The notes beneath the pieces were generated by a model, which saw nothing but the letters and a program-made list of their open reading frames with translations, was not told the DNA's origin and searched no databases. Shown one piece after another: positions 18,312 through 28,717 of a stretch of DNA of 64,000 bases (position 1 is the first letter of the stretch; the number at the start of each line of letters is the position of its first letter). The DNA comes from Pseudomonas paraversuta (GTDB taxonomy: Bacteria > Pseudomonadota > Gammaproteobacteria > Pseudomonadales > Pseudomonadaceae). Made by a program: the position numbers and the translations under genes. The DNA is taken from assembly GCF_904063065.1 (NCBI RefSeq), contig NZ_CAJFCL010000007.1:1-64000 (forward strand). Reading direction: 5' to 3'.

Positions 18312-18953
18312 TCACGCATCTCCTTTGGCAAGGTCGTCGAGCTTGATTTGTAAGCCACCGACAGCCGCTTCATCGGAGAGCGCTGCTTTGGCTTTTTCGT
18401 AGGCGCTGCGTGCGTCGTCAGTGCGACCCTGCTGAACCAGCAAGTCGCCCTTCAGCTCTTCACGGCTGGCCAGGAATGCCTTGTCGGAATCGACTTCGAG
18501 CAACTTCAGGGCATCGTCAACTTTGCCCTGGGCTGCCAGAACCTGAGCCAGACGCTGACGCGCCACTTCACCCAGGGTCGAATTCGCCGGTTTGTCGACA
18601 ATGATTTTCAGCTCGGTGGCGGCGTCATCAAGCTTGCCGTTGTCCACTGCAACCTTGGCCACGAAAAGACCGCCAAACTGTGCGTAGGCCGTACCTGCGT
18701 ATTCGTTTTTCAACTTGCTGGCCAGATCCGCCACACGGGCCACATCGGGCTGACCGTCAGGCGTGAGGGTGGCCTCAAGCAATTGCTGGTAGAGCATCGA
18801 CGCGCCTTGCGACTGATTGCTCTGATATTTGTGCCAAAGCTGCCAGCCAGCCACTACCACCAGTGCCAGCAGGGCGCCAGTAACCAGGGGTTTGCCGTTA
18901 CGCTGCCACCAGTCTTTCAACTCGCCCAGCTGATCATCATCGTTACTCGACAC
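18312..18953 (-). CDS. YfgM-like SecYEG-associated membrane protein
   Basis: The 213-aa product has a short cytosolic N-terminus (MSSNDDDQLGELKDWWQRNG), one membrane segment (PLVTGALLALVVVAGWQLW), and a periplasmic TPR-like helical domain. This fits the UPF0070/YfgM family, which associates with the SecYEG translocon and periplasmic chaperones. The hisS-yfgM-bamB-der order is the conserved gammaproteobacterial arrangement. The membrane-anchored topology and length are as expected. Confidence 0.93.
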   Translation of the reverse strand: MSSNDDDQLGELKDWWQRNGKPLVTGALLALVVVAGWQLWHKYQSNQSQGASMLYQQLLEATLTPDGQPDVARVADLASKLKNEYAGTAYAQFGGLFVAKVAVDNGKLDDAATELKIIVDKPANSTLGEVARQRLAQVLAAQGKVDDALKLLEVDSDKAFLASREELKGDLLVQQGRTDDARSAYEKAKAALSDEAAVGGLQIKLDDLAKGDA

Positions 18954-18993
18954 CCCAACACTCCTTATTCGCTAATTCGGCTGTTTTACAGCT

Positions 18994-20283
18994 TCAACCC
19001 TGCACGATGCAGGTGGCCAAGTGCTCGGCAAGAGCATCCCAGGCAATCGTTTGTTGTTCGCCCTGGCCACGCAGGGGTTTGACGCCTACTACTTGCTGGG
19101 CCAATTCGTCGTCACCCAGGATCAGTGCATACAGCGCACCGCTCTTGTCGGCCTTCTTGAACTGGCTTTTGAAGCTGCCAGCGCCGGCATTGATCTGCAA
19201 GCGCAGGTTTGGCAGTTGATCACGAACACCTTCGCTCAACGTCAGGGCAGCCAGTTCAGCAGCCTCACCGAAAGCACACAGGTAAACATCAACCTGACGT
19301 GCGATTTCTGCCGGGACTTGCTCAAGGGTTTCGAGCAGCAGGATCAAGCGCTCGATACCCATTGCAAAACCGACGCCCGTGGTGGGCTTGCCACCCATCT
19401 GTTCGACCAGACCGTCATAACGACCACCGGCACACACGGTGCCCTGGGCACCGAGTTTGTCAGTGACCCACTCAAATACGGTTTTGCTGTAGTAATCGAG
19501 CCCGCGAACCAGCTTGGGGTTGATCACGTAAGGAATCCCGGCAGCATCCAGGCGCGCCTTGAGGCCCTCAAAGTGCACACGGGACTCTTCGTCCAGGTAA
19601 TCCACCAGCTTCGGGGCATCAACCAGAACCGCCTGGGTATCGGCGTTCTTGCTGTCGAGCACCCGCAGCGGGTTGGATTTCAAGCGACGCTGGCTGTCTT
19701 CGTCAAGCTCGCTCAGACGCGAGGACAGGTATTCGACCAGCGCGGCACGATAACGTGCACGGGCTTCGCTGGTGCCCAGGCTGTTGAGCTCAAGCGTGAC
19801 CGCATCGCGGATACCCAGTTCGCCCCACAGGCGCCAGGTGAGCACGATCAGTTCGGCATCGATGTCCGGACCATCCAGGTTGAATACTTCAACCCCGATT
19901 TGATGGAACTGGCGATAGCGGCCTTTTTGCGGGCGCTCGTGGCGGAACATGGGGCCGATGTACCACAGCTTTTGAACCTGGCCACCACCGGTAATGCCGT
20001 GTTCCAGCACCGCACGTACGCAGGCAGCCGTACCTTCGGGACGCAAAGTCAGCGAATCGCCGTTGCGGTCTTCGAAGGTGTACATCTCTTTTTCGACGAT
20101 ATCGGTCACTTCACCGATCGAGCGCTTGAACAGCTCGGTGAATTCAACGATAGGCATGCGGATTTGCTTGTAACCGTAGTTATCCAGCAAACGCGAGACC
20201 GTGCTCTCAAAGTAGCGCCATAGAGGCGTCTGCTCAGGCAGGATGTCGTTCATGCCACGAATGGCTTGCAAAGACTTGCTCAC
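18994..20283 (-). CDS. hisS: Histidyl-tRNA synthetase
   Basis: HisS charges tRNA-His. The 429-aa class II synthetase starts [22 protein letters not shown] and has motif 2 ([17 protein letters not shown]), the histidine-specific signatures [15 protein letters not shown] and [14 protein letters not shown], and an anticodon-binding domain from about residue 330. It lies 22 bases downstream of ispG and 40 bases upstream of yfgM in the same operon-like run. Confidence 0.98.
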   Translation of the reverse strand: MSKSLQAIRGMNDILPEQTPLWRYFESTVSRLLDNYGYKQIRMPIVEFTELFKRSIGEVTDIVEKEMYTFEDRNGDSLTLRPEGTAACVRAVLEHGITGGGQVQKLWYIGPMFRHERPQKGRYRQFHQIGVEVFNLDGPDIDAELIVLTWRLWGELGIRDAVTLELNSLGTSEARARYRAALVEYLSSRLSELDEDSQRRLKSNPLRVLDSKNADTQAVLVDAPKLVDYLDEESRVHFEGLKARLDAAGIPYVINPKLVRGLDYYSKTVFEWVTDKLGAQGTVCAGGRYDGLVEQMGGKPTTGVGFAMGIERLILLLETLEQVPAEIARQVDVYLCAFGEAAELAALTLSEGVRDQLPNLRLQINAGAGSFKSQFKKADKSGALYALILGDDELAQQVVGVKPLRGQGEQQTIAWDALAEHLATCIVQG

Positions 20284-20305
20284 AGAAAATCCTTTATTCG
20301 TTTGA

Positions 20306-21415
20306 TTAGCCGCGCGCGATAACTGCTGCGTCAGCTTCGACCTTTTCGGCCGCTTTCTGCCGGATCAGCCTTTCGAGCTCATCCACCAGATTTTCATTCG
20401 TCAACTTCTGCGACGGCTTGCCGTCGATGTAAATCAGGTTCGGTGTACCGCCGGTCAAGCCCACATGGGCTTCTTTCGCCTCGCCGGGGCCGTTGACCAC
20501 ACAACCGATCACCGCCACATCCAGCGGTACCAGCAGGTCTTCAAGCCGCACTTCGAGTTCGTTCATGGTTTTCACCACGTCGAAGTTCTGCCGCGAGCAG
20601 CTTGGACAGGCAATAAAGTTGATGCCACGCGAGCGCAGGTGCAGGGACTTGAGGATGTCGTAACCGACTTTTACTTCCTCGACCGGGTCTGCCGCCAGAG
20701 AGATGCGAATAGTATCGCCAATCCCTTCGGCGAGCAGCATACCTAGGCCCACGGCAGATTTCACTGTGCCTGAACGCAAACCGCCGGCTTCGGTGATACC
20801 TAAATGCAGCGGCTGGACGATTTCCTTGGCCAGCAAACGATAGGCCTCAACCGCCATGAATACGTCCGAGGCCTTTACGCTGACCTTGAAGTCCCTGAAA
20901 TTCAGGCGTTCGAGGTGCTCAACGTGACGCAGTGCCGACTCAACCAGAGCAGCAGGCGTCGGCTCGCCGTATTTCTTTTGCAGGTCTTTTTCCAGCGAAC
21001 CGGCGTTGACCCCGATACGGATCGGAATACCGCGATCACGGGCAGCATCAACCACTGCACGCACACGGTCTTCGCGACCGATGTTGCCCGGGTTGATCCG
21101 CAGGCAGTCCACACCCAGTTCGGCCACGCGCAAGGCGATCCGGTAATCGAAGTGGATATCGGCAACCAGGGGCACCTTGACCAGTTGCTTGATGCGACCA
21201 AAAGCTTCGGCTGCATCCATATCGGGCACGGAAATGCGCACGATATCGACGCCTGCGGCTTCCAGCCGGTTGATCTGGGCAACAGTCGCAGCCACGTCAT
21301 TGGTGTCACTGTTGGTCATGCTCTGTACGGCAATAGGGGCATCGCCACCTACTGGCACCGAGCCAACCCAGATTTTTCGCGATTCGCGACGTTTGATTGG
21401 TGATTCGCCGTGCAT
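20306..21415 (-). CDS. ispG: 4-hydroxy-3-methylbut-2-en-1-yl diphosphate synthase
   Basis: IspG performs the [4Fe-4S]-dependent reductive ring opening in the MEP isoprenoid pathway. The 369-aa product starts with a basic segment, then [21 protein letters not shown]. The TIM-barrel domain includes [17 protein letters not shown] and [13 protein letters not shown]. Cluster cysteines are in [14 protein letters not shown] and [11 protein letters not shown]. Length and residues are normal. It follows rodZ by 3 bases, the conserved rodZ-ispG-hisS order, and its cluster depends on the isc operon encoded nearby. Confidence 0.98.
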   Translation of the reverse strand: MHGESPIKRRESRKIWVGSVPVGGDAPIAVQSMTNSDTNDVAATVAQINRLEAAGVDIVRISVPDMDAAEAFGRIKQLVKVPLVADIHFDYRIALRVAELGVDCLRINPGNIGREDRVRAVVDAARDRGIPIRIGVNAGSLEKDLQKKYGEPTPAALVESALRHVEHLERLNFRDFKVSVKASDVFMAVEAYRLLAKEIVQPLHLGITEAGGLRSGTVKSAVGLGMLLAEGIGDTIRISLAADPVEEVKVGYDILKSLHLRSRGINFIACPSCSRQNFDVVKTMNELEVRLEDLLVPLDVAVIGCVVNGPGEAKEAHVGLTGGTPNLIYIDGKPSQKLTNENLVDELERLIRQKAAEKVEADAAVIARG

Positions 21416-21418
21416 GAC

Positions 21419-22378
21419 TTATTGACCTAACTTCAGGCGAGCAGTCTCGCCACTGGTGAAAGGAGCCACATCCACAGCCTGACCGTTGTAGGTCACCTGT
21501 GCGCCACGGGCATAGCCCAGACGCAGGGTCAGTGGAGGCTTGCCGCTCACTTCAAGATTCTCGCCCTTGCGCTTCAGACCACCAAACAGCACTTTGCCGG
21601 TGCCATCGGTGACTTGAGTCCAGCAATCGGCGGTGTATTGCAGATTGACCCTGCCAGTGCCTGCAACCGGTGCCGCGGGCGCCGCCGCATCAGGGACTGC
21701 AACAGGTGCCGGCACAACCGGGGTCGGGGCAACAGGGGCTGGCGTAGCGGCAGGCGTTACAGGCGTAACCGGCAATGCCGGCGCATCTGTCCCGGCCTGC
21801 TGCGCAGCAGGATCAGTCGCCACAGGCGTCTCGCCTTCGACCTTGGCTTCTGCCACTGCCTGGTCTTCCGGCTCGTCGAGCGGGTGAATCCGGGTCGTAC
21901 CGTCAGCACCTTCAACTTCGACGTGTTCCGGAGCCAGACCGATCAGGTCCTTGGCGCGCATGGACGTCTGGTCCTGCCACCAGATGAAACCGCCACCTAT
22001 CACGGCGATCAGCAACAGCAGGCTGACAATACGCAAAATGGTGTGGGAAACCCGCACAGGCTCTTCAATCCGGCCAAGACTGTGCACGTTGCTGCCATTG
22101 GCATCAGTCCCTGTGTACAAATCAAACTCATGGACCAGGCTGGTCTGATCCATGCCAAGCAATTTGGCATAGGCACGGATGTAACCGCGCGCAAAAGTAT
22201 GGCCTGGCAGCTTGTCGAACGCCCCGGTCTCAAGGTTGCTCAGGGAACTGGCCGTGAGATTGAGTTTCAAGGCGACTTCAGCCAACGTCCATCCATTGTT
22301 TTCACGGGCCTGACGCAGAGTCTCACCGGGATTGACACGAGTCGCTGCTAGAACTTCGGGTTGCGCCGCTTTCATCAT
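21419..22378 (-). CDS. rodZ: Cell-shape protein RodZ
   Basis: RodZ anchors the MreB cytoskeleton at the inner membrane. The 319-aa protein has an N-terminal cro/C1-type HTH (LRQARENNGWTLAEVALKLN), one membrane segment near residue 115 (ILRIVSLLLLIAVIGGGFIWW), a Pro/Ala/Val-rich linker (about 190-240) and a C-terminal DUF4115 beta domain. Its ATG overlaps the pilF stop as ATGA; a second ATG three bases on is an equally good start. The gene order pilF-rodZ-ispG-hisS is usual. Confidence 0.95.
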   Translation of the reverse strand: MMKAAQPEVLAATRVNPGETLRQARENNGWTLAEVALKLNLTASSLSNLETGAFDKLPGHTFARGYIRAYAKLLGMDQTSLVHEFDLYTGTDANGSNVHSLGRIEEPVRVSHTILRIVSLLLLIAVIGGGFIWWQDQTSMRAKDLIGLAPEHVEVEGADGTTRIHPLDEPEDQAVAEAKVEGETPVATDPAAQQAGTDAPALPVTPVTPAATPAPVAPTPVVPAPVAVPDAAAPAAPVAGTGRVNLQYTADCWTQVTDGTGKVLFGGLKRKGENLEVSGKPPLTLRLGYARGAQVTYNGQAVDVAPFTSGETARLKLGQ

Positions 22379-23133
22379 TGCTCCGACAGGTATTGCTGAT
22401 ATTCCGGCGTGCCGGGATAGAGTCGTTTTAGTTGCTGGCCATAATTGGCAGTTGGGGTGCGCTCGTCGAAAACACTCGCCAGTCGCGCACCGAGCAATAG
22501 ACTACGTGCATTTTGCCCGCTAAGCAGGCTAAAACGATCGTAATAGTCACGTGCGGGCACATAATGCCTGTCTTCGTAAGACAACTCAGCCATTTCGAGC
22601 AGTGCACGGGGTTGTTGACGATTCAGGCGCAAGGCTTTTTCGAGCTGCTGGCGACCTGCATCCCGTTGCCCCAGCCTGAGTGAAGCGACCCCCAGGTTCT
22701 CGTAGATGCGCGAACGCTCGGGATAAAGGTTGTCGGCCAGGGCTTTGTGGAATTGATCATGGGCCTCCTGATAACGCTGCTGCCCGAAAAGCAGGCTGCC
22801 ATAGTTATTCAGGATCCGGGCATCGTCCGGCCGCGCACGCAGTGCTGTGCGAAAGGCCTGCCCGGCCAGTTCGAACTCCTGCTCGGACTGAAACACCAAT
22901 GCCAGGGCAGCATTGGTGTCCGGATCAGTCTTGTCGAGTTCCAGGGCTTTACTCAAGGGGATCCTGGCCTGCTCGGTCATCCCCTGCTGAAGATAACCCA
23001 GCCCCAGTTGAACATATGCCTCGCGCGCCGCGTTACGCCCCTTGTCAGTGGTCATCGGGTTTGAGCCGCCCGATGACACACAGCCAGCCAAAAAGCTGAG
23101 CAAGCCAAAAGAAAGCGCGGCGCGCAGGATCAT
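22375..23133 (-). CDS. pilF: Type IV pilus biogenesis/stability lipoprotein PilF (PilW)
   Basis: PilF is the pilotin that guides PilQ secretin assembly for type IV pili. The 252-aa product has a lipoprotein signal (MILRAALSFGLLSFLAGC). TPR repeats follow, for example AYVQLGLGYLQQGMTEQARI, DPDTNAALALVFQSEQEFEL and DARILNNYGSLLFGQQRYQE. The fold, length and position just upstream of rodZ match the family. Its stop overlaps the rodZ start. It starts 12 bases after rlmN ends. Confidence 0.95.
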   Translation of the reverse strand: MILRAALSFGLLSFLAGCVSSGGSNPMTTDKGRNAAREAYVQLGLGYLQQGMTEQARIPLSKALELDKTDPDTNAALALVFQSEQEFELAGQAFRTALRARPDDARILNNYGSLLFGQQRYQEAHDQFHKALADNLYPERSRIYENLGVASLRLGQRDAGRQQLEKALRLNRQQPRALLEMAELSYEDRHYVPARDYYDRFSLLSGQNARSLLLGARLASVFDERTPTANYGQQLKRLYPGTPEYQQYLSEQ

Positions 23134-23145
23134 GGATGTCCTCTC

Positions 23146-24294
23146 TCAGGGAGCCGGCGAAGCATTTTGCGTTACATCGCCTTCGCCGCTCTGCTCGTGC
23201 CCGGCAACCCAGCGCTCGCTACGACGGGTACGGTCATTGACCTGACCGACCAACTGGCCGCAAGCAGCGTCGATGTCTTCACCGCGAGTGGTACGCACTG
23301 TCACGTTATAACCGGCTTGATGCAGCAGATCCTGGAAACGGCGAATGGCGTTATTGCTTGGACGCTCATAGCCCGAATGCGGGAACGGGTTAAACGGGAT
23401 CAGGTTGATCTTGCAAGGGGTATCCTTGAGCAACTCGATCATTTCCACGGCATGTTCGACGTGGTCGTTGATGTCTTTGAGCATGGTGTACTCAACGGTC
23501 AAGACACGCTTCTCGCCCAGGGTCGACATATAGCGACGGCAGGACTCAAGCAGCATTTTGAGCGGGTACTTTTTGTTGATCGGCACCAACTGGCTGCGCA
23601 ATGCATCGTTGGGTGCATGCAGCGACAACGCCAGGGAAACGTCGATGTGCTTGGCCAGCTCATCGATCATCGGCACCACGCCCGAGGTAGACAGTGTCAC
23701 CCGGCGCTTGGAGATGCCGTAGCCCAGGTCATCCATCATCAGATGCATGGCGGCAATCACGTTGTCAAAGTTCAGCAGCGGCTCACCCATGCCCATCATC
23801 ACCACGTTGGTGATGGCACGGTCGGCGGTTGCCGGGACGCTGCCAAAGGATTTGTTGGCAATCCACACCTGGCCGATTACTTCGGCGGCGGTGAGGTTGC
23901 TATTGAAACCTTGCTTGCCGGTGGAGCAGAAACTGCAATCCAGGGCACAGCCTGCCTGGGACGAAACGCACAAAGTGCCACGTTTGCCCTGGGGAATGTA
24001 AACGGTTTCGACGCAGCTGCCGGACTCGACACGAACCACCCATTTACGGGTGCCATCGGTGGAGATGTCCTCGCTGACGACTTCAGGTCCACGAACCTCA
24101 GCAATGGCCTTGAGCTTGTCGCGCAAGGCCTTGCTGACGTTAGTCATGGCGTCGAAATCATCGACGCCAAAGTGGTGAATCCACTTCATGACCTGACCGG
24201 CACGGAAACGCTTCTCCCCGATTGAGTCGAAGAATTTCTCCATTTGGGGCTGAGTCAGGCCCAGCAGGTTTGTTTTGCCAGTCGTTGCAATCAT
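23146..24294 (-). CDS. rlmN: 23S rRNA/tRNA m2A methyltransferase RlmN
   Basis: RlmN is a radical-SAM enzyme that methylates A2503 of 23S rRNA and A37 of some tRNAs. The 382-aa protein starts [13 protein letters not shown], with the radical-SAM motif [11 protein letters not shown] (CxxxCxxC), substrate region [13 protein letters not shown], and [15 protein letters not shown] with the resolving Cys near the C-terminus. Six extra upstream codons are open but not family-like. The [4Fe-4S] cluster links it functionally to the isc operon upstream. It follows ndk by 28 bases. Confidence 0.97.
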   Translation of the reverse strand: MIATTGKTNLLGLTQPQMEKFFDSIGEKRFRAGQVMKWIHHFGVDDFDAMTNVSKALRDKLKAIAEVRGPEVVSEDISTDGTRKWVVRVESGSCVETVYIPQGKRGTLCVSSQAGCALDCSFCSTGKQGFNSNLTAAEVIGQVWIANKSFGSVPATADRAITNVVMMGMGEPLLNFDNVIAAMHLMMDDLGYGISKRRVTLSTSGVVPMIDELAKHIDVSLALSLHAPNDALRSQLVPINKKYPLKMLLESCRRYMSTLGEKRVLTVEYTMLKDINDHVEHAVEMIELLKDTPCKINLIPFNPFPHSGYERPSNNAIRRFQDLLHQAGYNVTVRTTRGEDIDAACGQLVGQVNDRTRRSERWVAGHEQSGEGDVTQNASPAP

Positions 24295-24322
24295 GTCTTC
24301 ACCCTCACTCACGAGCCAATAC

Positions 24323-24748
24323 TTAGCGAGTGGTTACTTCAGTAGCTGCGAAAAAGTAGGAGATTTCGCGAGCAGCAGCTGCTTCAGAGTCGGAACCGTG
24401 AACAGCGTTAGCGTCGATGGATTCAGCGAAATCAGCACGGATAGTGCCGGCAGCTGCTTCTTTAGGGTTGGTAGCGCCCATCAGTTCGCGGTTCAGAGCG
24501 ATGGCGTTTTCGCCTTCCAGAACCTGAACAACAACCGGACCGGAGATCATGAAAGCAACCAGGTCGCCGAAGAAGCCACGAGCGCTGTGCTCAGCGTAGA
24601 AGCCTTCAGCTTCAGCTTTGGACAGTTGCTTCAGTTTGGAAGCTACAACCTTCAGGCCGGCTTTTTCAAAACGGGTGGTGATCTCGCCGATAACGTTTTT
24701 TGCAACAGCGTCAGGCTTGATGATGGAGAAAGTGCGTTGAACAGCCAT
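24323..24748 (-). CDS. ndk: Nucleoside diphosphate kinase
   Basis: Ndk phosphorylates NDPs to NTPs. The 141-aa protein starts [18 protein letters not shown] and has the catalytic segment [18 protein letters not shown] with the phospho-His in NAVHGSDS. Length and sequence are typical. It lies between the isc terminator and rlmN, so it is probably a separate unit from the isc operon and the first gene of the ndk-rlmN-pilF-rodZ-ispG-hisS run. Confidence 0.98.
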   Translation of the reverse strand: MAVQRTFSIIKPDAVAKNVIGEITTRFEKAGLKVVASKLKQLSKAEAEGFYAEHSARGFFGDLVAFMISGPVVVQVLEGENAIALNRELMGATNPKEAAAGTIRADFAESIDANAVHGSDSEAAAAREISYFFAATEVTTR

Positions 24749-24786
24749 GGTGTAACTCCAGAAACAGTGATTTAAGCGAAAAATTA

Positions 24787-24809
24787 AACCCGCGAATTAT
24801 ACGCGGGTT
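24787..24809 (-). terminator. isc operon terminator
   Basis: AACCCGCG (24787-24794) and CGCGGGTT (24802-24809) form an 8-bp stem with a 7-base loop. On the minus strand TTTAATTTTTCGC follows. It lies 34 bases past the iscX stop. Confidence 0.85.
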
Positions 24810-24842
24810 CTTGGGTATTTCATAATTACGCGCGTTGCAAGT

Positions 24843-25043
24843 TTAGTCAGCTTCTTCGATCCACAAGCCCTGAATGGCTTCGAGGACCTTCTCGCCGCCA
24901 CGATCAGGGATGTCATCGAACTCAGGCAACGCCATGACCAGGTTGCGCAGCTTGACGAAATTCACCGTCAGCGGATCGACATCCGGGTGGGCTTCGGCCA
25001 GTTGTATCGCGATTTCCTGCACATCAACCCATTTAAGGCTCAT
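24843..25043 (-). CDS. iscX: Fe-S cluster assembly protein IscX
   Basis: IscX is a small acidic regulator that binds IscS. The 66-aa product, starting MSLKWVDVQEIAIQLAEAHP and ending in an acidic tail (WIEEAD), matches the family in length and sequence, including LRNLVMALPEFDD. It is the last gene of the isc operon, 12 bases after fdx, as usual. Confidence 0.96.
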   Translation of the reverse strand: MSLKWVDVQEIAIQLAEAHPDVDPLTVNFVKLRNLVMALPEFDDIPDRGGEKVLEAIQGLWIEEAD

Positions 25044-25055
25044 GACAATTCCTTA

Positions 25056-25397
25056 TCAGTGCGGCGCTTCGGCGGCGTGGTTGAGCGAGTATTTCGGAAT
25101 TTCGACCGTGATGTCTTCAGTGCCAACCCGGGCCTGACAGCTCAGGCGCGAGGTCGCTTCCAGACCCCAGGCCCGATCGAGGTAATCTTCTTCCAGCTCG
25201 TCAGCCTCATTGAGGGAGTCGAAGCCTTCACGAATCACACAGTGACAAGTGGTGCAGGCGCAAACACCGCCGCACGCGCTTTCGATTTCGATGTGATTGT
25301 CGTGGGCCACTTCGAGAATGGTTTTGCCGGTCTCAGCCTCAACAACCATACCGTCCGGGCAATGCTCGGCGTGTGGCAGAAAAATGATCTGCGGCAT
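25056..25397 (-). CDS. fdx: Isc-type [2Fe-2S] ferredoxin
   Basis: The adrenodoxin-type ferredoxin supplies electrons to the IscS/IscU machinery. The 113-aa protein starts MPQIIFLPHAEHCPDG and has the cluster ligands in SACGGVCACTTCHC with the final Cys in SRLSCQARV. Acidic partner-binding residues (EADELEEDYLD) are present. It lies 3 bases downstream of hscA and upstream of iscX. Confidence 0.97.
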   Translation of the reverse strand: MPQIIFLPHAEHCPDGMVVEAETGKTILEVAHDNHIEIESACGGVCACTTCHCVIREGFDSLNEADELEEDYLDRAWGLEATSRLSCQARVGTEDITVEIPKYSLNHAAEAPH

Positions 25398-25400
25398 CAG

Positions 25401-27263
25401 TTATTCCTCGATTTCATTCAAGTTGCGTCCCGACAGGGCGGCTTTAACCGTCAAGTCCATGCGCCGGGCAGCGAAGGCATCGGTCACTTGCGACAGACGC
25501 TTGGTCTGCTGCTCGATGGCATAACCATCGGTGCCTTTCAACAATTGGGCCAGTTCCTGCATTTGCAGTTCGATGACCATCCGCTCTTCGGCGTCCAGCA
25601 AACGATCGCCATCAACATCCAGCGCCGCCTGTACCGCCTCGATCAGACGCTGAGCATCGACCTGCTGCTCACGCAACACCCGTGCGACCTTGTCGTCACT
25701 GGCGTACTGGAACGAATCCTTGAGCATTTTGGCGATTTCACCATCGGTCAGACCGTAGGACGGCTTGACCTGAATGGTTGCCTCGACACCCGACCCCAGC
25801 TCGCGGGCCGTCACATTGAGCAAACCATCAGCATCGACCTGGAAGGTAACGCGGATTTTGGCGGCACCGGCCACCATGGGTGGAATGCCACGCAATTCAA
25901 AACGCGCCAGGGAGCGGCAATCACTGATCAGCTCGCGCTCGCCCTGCAGCACATGGATCATCATGGCCGTCTGGCCGTCTTTATAGGTGGTGAAGTCTTG
26001 CGCACGAGCCACCGGAATTGTGGTGTTGCGCGGAATGACCTTCTCCATCAGGCCGCCCATGGTCTCAAGACCGAGCGACAGCGGAATCACGTCCAGCAAT
26101 AACAGTTCGCCACCATCACGCTTGTTACCGGCCAGGGTGTCGGCCTGAATCGCAGCACCAATGGCGACCACCTGATCGGGGTCGATATCGGTCAATGGCT
26201 GACGACCGAACATTTCGGCAACCGCTTCGCGCACACGCGGCACGCGGGTCGAACCACCGACCATCACCACCGCCTGAACTTCATCAAGCTCAATATTGGA
26301 GTCACGTACAGCACGGCGACAAGCCTTCAGACTGCGGGCAATCATCGGCTCGATCAGGGCATCGAAAGCTTCACGGGTCAGCTCGGCCTGCCAGTCGCCA
26401 TAAGCGACAGATACGGACGAAGCATCGGTCAGACCTTCTTTGGCAGCGCAGGCAATTTGCAGCAATTGGCGCTGGGTGCCCGGATCGAGATCCGCCGACA
26501 AACCTGCCTGCTCGACAATCCAGCTGGCAATCGCATGGTCAAAGTCGTCGCCGCCCAGGGCGCTGTCGCCGCCAGTGGCCAGGACTTCAAACACACCGCC
26601 GGTCAAACGCAGGATCGAGATATCGAAAGTACCGCCACCCAGGTCATAGATGGCGACCACGCCTTCAGCGTGCTGGTCAAGACCGTACGCCACGGCAGCA
26701 GCAGTCGGCTCGTTGAGCAGGCGCAAGACATTGAGCCCGGCCAGTCGCGCCGCATCCTTGGTGGCCTGACGCTGAGCGTCATCGAAATAAGCCGGCACGG
26801 TGATCACCGCCCCTACCAATTCTCCGCCCAAGGTTTTTTCAGCACGCTCGCGCAGTACTTTCAAAATGTCGGCTGACACCTCTACCGGGCTTTTCGGGCC
26901 CTGCACGGTGTCAATGAACGGCATGTGCGACTCACCGCCCACAAAGCGATAAGGCAGCTGCTCGCCCAATTGCTTGACGTCGGACAGACCACGACCCATC
27001 AAGCGCTTGACCGACAGCACGGTATTGAAAGGATCACTGGAAGCCGCCAGACGGGCAGACTCGCCCACCTCGATGCGATCGGCGTGATAACGCACCGCAG
27101 ACGGCAGGATGACTTTGCCGTCAGCATCGGCCAGCGGCTCGGAAAGACCGCTGCGCAAAGCAGCGACCAGCGAATTGGTAGTGCCCAAGTCGATCCCCAC
27201 AGCCAGACGTCGCTGGTGCGGTTGAGGACTTTGGCCGGGTTCGGCGATCTGCAGTAGGGCCAT
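25401..27263 (-). CDS. hscA: Fe-S assembly chaperone HscA (Hsp70 family)
   Basis: HscA is the ATPase chaperone that releases clusters from IscU with its co-chaperone HscB. The 620-aa Hsp70 shows the phosphate-1 loop [46 protein letters not shown] [42 protein letters not shown], and a C-terminal substrate domain. The N-terminal extension before the ATPase fold is usual. It sits between hscB and fdx in the isc operon. Confidence 0.98.
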   Translation of the reverse strand: MALLQIAEPGQSPQPHQRRLAVGIDLGTTNSLVAALRSGLSEPLADADGKVILPSAVRYHADRIEVGESARLAASSDPFNTVLSVKRLMGRGLSDVKQLGEQLPYRFVGGESHMPFIDTVQGPKSPVEVSADILKVLRERAEKTLGGELVGAVITVPAYFDDAQRQATKDAARLAGLNVLRLLNEPTAAAVAYGLDQHAEGVVAIYDLGGGTFDISILRLTGGVFEVLATGGDSALGGDDFDHAIASWIVEQAGLSADLDPGTQRQLLQIACAAKEGLTDASSVSVAYGDWQAELTREAFDALIEPMIARSLKACRRAVRDSNIELDEVQAVVMVGGSTRVPRVREAVAEMFGRQPLTDIDPDQVVAIGAAIQADTLAGNKRDGGELLLLDVIPLSLGLETMGGLMEKVIPRNTTIPVARAQDFTTYKDGQTAMMIHVLQGERELISDCRSLARFELRGIPPMVAGAAKIRVTFQVDADGLLNVTARELGSGVEATIQVKPSYGLTDGEIAKMLKDSFQYASDDKVARVLREQQVDAQRLIEAVQAALDVDGDRLLDAEERMVIELQMQELAQLLKGTDGYAIEQQTKRLSQVTDAFAARRMDLTVKAALSGRNLNEIEE

Positions 27264-27314
27264 CGTAATCAGGACTTATCTGTATATCAGGCGTGCAACC
27301 GTGGCGGCACTGGG

Positions 27315-27836
27315 TTAATCGTCGAGGCGCTCTTCTAACTGGCGCACTTCGTAAGTGAGCTTGTCGAGGAACTGCATGCGGCGCATCAGGCGCTCGGCCT
27401 GTTCGCGCTGCGCTGCATCATTCCAGCAAGCAGCGAAGCTGTCGTTCAACTGATCCTGAGCGGCTTTGAGCCGACGCTTGAATGCAGCAATACCTGCCAT
27501 ATCGGCGCTGTCCTGCAAGTCTTCAAGCTCTTCGCGCCAATGCATCTGCTGCATCAGAAACTCGGGATCATGCACCGTGACTTCCAGCGGCATCTCACGC
27601 CCATTCATCGCAAGCAGGTAACGCGCGCGCTTGGGTGGGCTTTTGAGCGTCTGGTAGGCCTCGTTGAGGCTGGCGGATTGCTCCAGCGCCAGTCGTTGCT
27701 CACGCTCGGAAGCATCAGCAAATCGATCCGGATGCACACCACGCGCCAACTCACGGTAGCGCGTGGCCAACTGCTCGAGATCCAGCGTGAAGCTCGGCTG
27801 CAGTTCAAATAATGCGAAATGACAAGGAGTGCCCAC
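27315..27836 (-). CDS. hscB: Co-chaperone HscB (J-domain)
   Basis: HscB delivers IscU to HscA. The 173-aa protein is read from a GTG at 27836 ([15 protein letters not shown]), which matches the family N-terminus. The open frame reaches 13 codons further but overlaps iscA. It has the J-domain HPD motif in [12 protein letters not shown] and a C-terminal three-helix IscU-binding bundle. It begins 9 bases after the iscA stop and precedes hscA by 51 bases. Confidence 0.96.
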   Translation of the reverse strand: MGTPCHFALFELQPSFTLDLEQLATRYRELARGVHPDRFADASEREQRLALEQSASLNEAYQTLKSPPKRARYLLAMNGREMPLEVTVHDPEFLMQQMHWREELEDLQDSADMAGIAAFKRRLKAAQDQLNDSFAACWNDAAQREQAERLMRRMQFLDKLTYEVRQLEERLDD

Positions 27837-27844
27837 GAGTAGCC

Positions 27845-28168
27845 TCAGATGTTGAAGCTTTCGCCGCAGCCACATTCACCGCGCACGTTGGGATTGTTGA
27901 ACTTGAAGCCTTCGTTCAACCCTTCCTTGGTGAAATCGAGTTCGGTACCGTCGAGATAGGTCAGGCTCTTGGGATCGATGATCACCTTTTCGCCATGACT
28001 CTCAAACACCTGGTCCTCACTGCCGACCTCATCAACGAACTCCATCACATAGGCGAGACCGGAACAGCCCGTAGTGCGAACACCCAGACGAATCCCCTCA
28101 CCCTTGCCGCGCCCGTCAAGGGAACGACGAATATGCCGGGCCGCCGCTTCTGTCATGCTGATAGCCAT
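27845..28168 (-). CDS. iscA: A-type Fe-S carrier IscA
   Basis: IscA carries Fe-S clusters to target enzymes. The 107-aa protein has the three conserved cysteines, in TTGCSGLAY and the C-terminal [11 protein letters not shown], and starts [17 protein letters not shown]. It lies between iscU and hscB in the operon; the sequence is fully typical. Confidence 0.98.
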   Translation of the reverse strand: MAISMTEAAARHIRRSLDGRGKGEGIRLGVRTTGCSGLAYVMEFVDEVGSEDQVFESHGEKVIIDPKSLTYLDGTELDFTKEGLNEGFKFNNPNVRGECGCGESFNI

Positions 28169-28235
28169 CAGGACTCCTTACGAATCGCCAGTATCATCAC
28201 CCTGCCCGCGCCATTGCTGGCAGCGGGCAAACGGA

Positions 28236-28622
28236 TCAGATCAAACCTTTCTTCTGCTTGTAATCGCGAACAGCTGCCTTGATGGCGTCTTCTGCGAGTA
28301 CCGAGCAGTGAATTTTTACCGGTGGCAAGGCCAGCTCTTCAGCCAGCTGAGTGTTTTTGATGGTCTCTGCTTCATCCAGAGTCTTGCCCTTCATCCACTC
28401 GGTTGCCAGGGAGCTGGAAGCGATTGCCGAACCGCAACCATAGGTCTTGAACTTGGCATCTTCAATGATGCCCTGCTCGTTGACCTTGATCTGCAAACGC
28501 ATCACGTCGCCGCACGCCGGTGCACCCACCATGCCGGTGCCGACATCCGGGTCTTCCGCGTCCATCTTGCCGACGTTGCGCGGGTTTTCGTAGTGGTCGA
28601 TGACCTTTTCGCTGTAAGCCAT
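28236..28622 (-). CDS. iscU: Fe-S cluster scaffold IscU
   Basis: IscU is the scaffold on which IscS builds [2Fe-2S] clusters. The 128-aa protein starts MAYSEKVIDHYENPRNVGKM, with cluster cysteines in VGAPACGDVM, TYGCGSAIASSS and HCSVLAEDA, and the HscA-recognition LPPVK. Five in-frame codons upstream (ATG at 28637) are less family-like. It is positioned between iscS and iscA. Confidence 0.98.
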   Translation of the reverse strand: MAYSEKVIDHYENPRNVGKMDAEDPDVGTGMVGAPACGDVMRLQIKVNEQGIIEDAKFKTYGCGSAIASSSLATEWMKGKTLDEAETIKNTQLAEELALPPVKIHCSVLAEDAIKAAVRDYKQKKGLI

Positions 28623-28717
28623 GGTACTAATCCTCACTCATCAGAGAGTCGCTCTTGAGACGCTGCAATGCTGCTGTTCGCTGCGTTTACAGCGCCTGCC
28701 TGTGGCGACTTAAATTG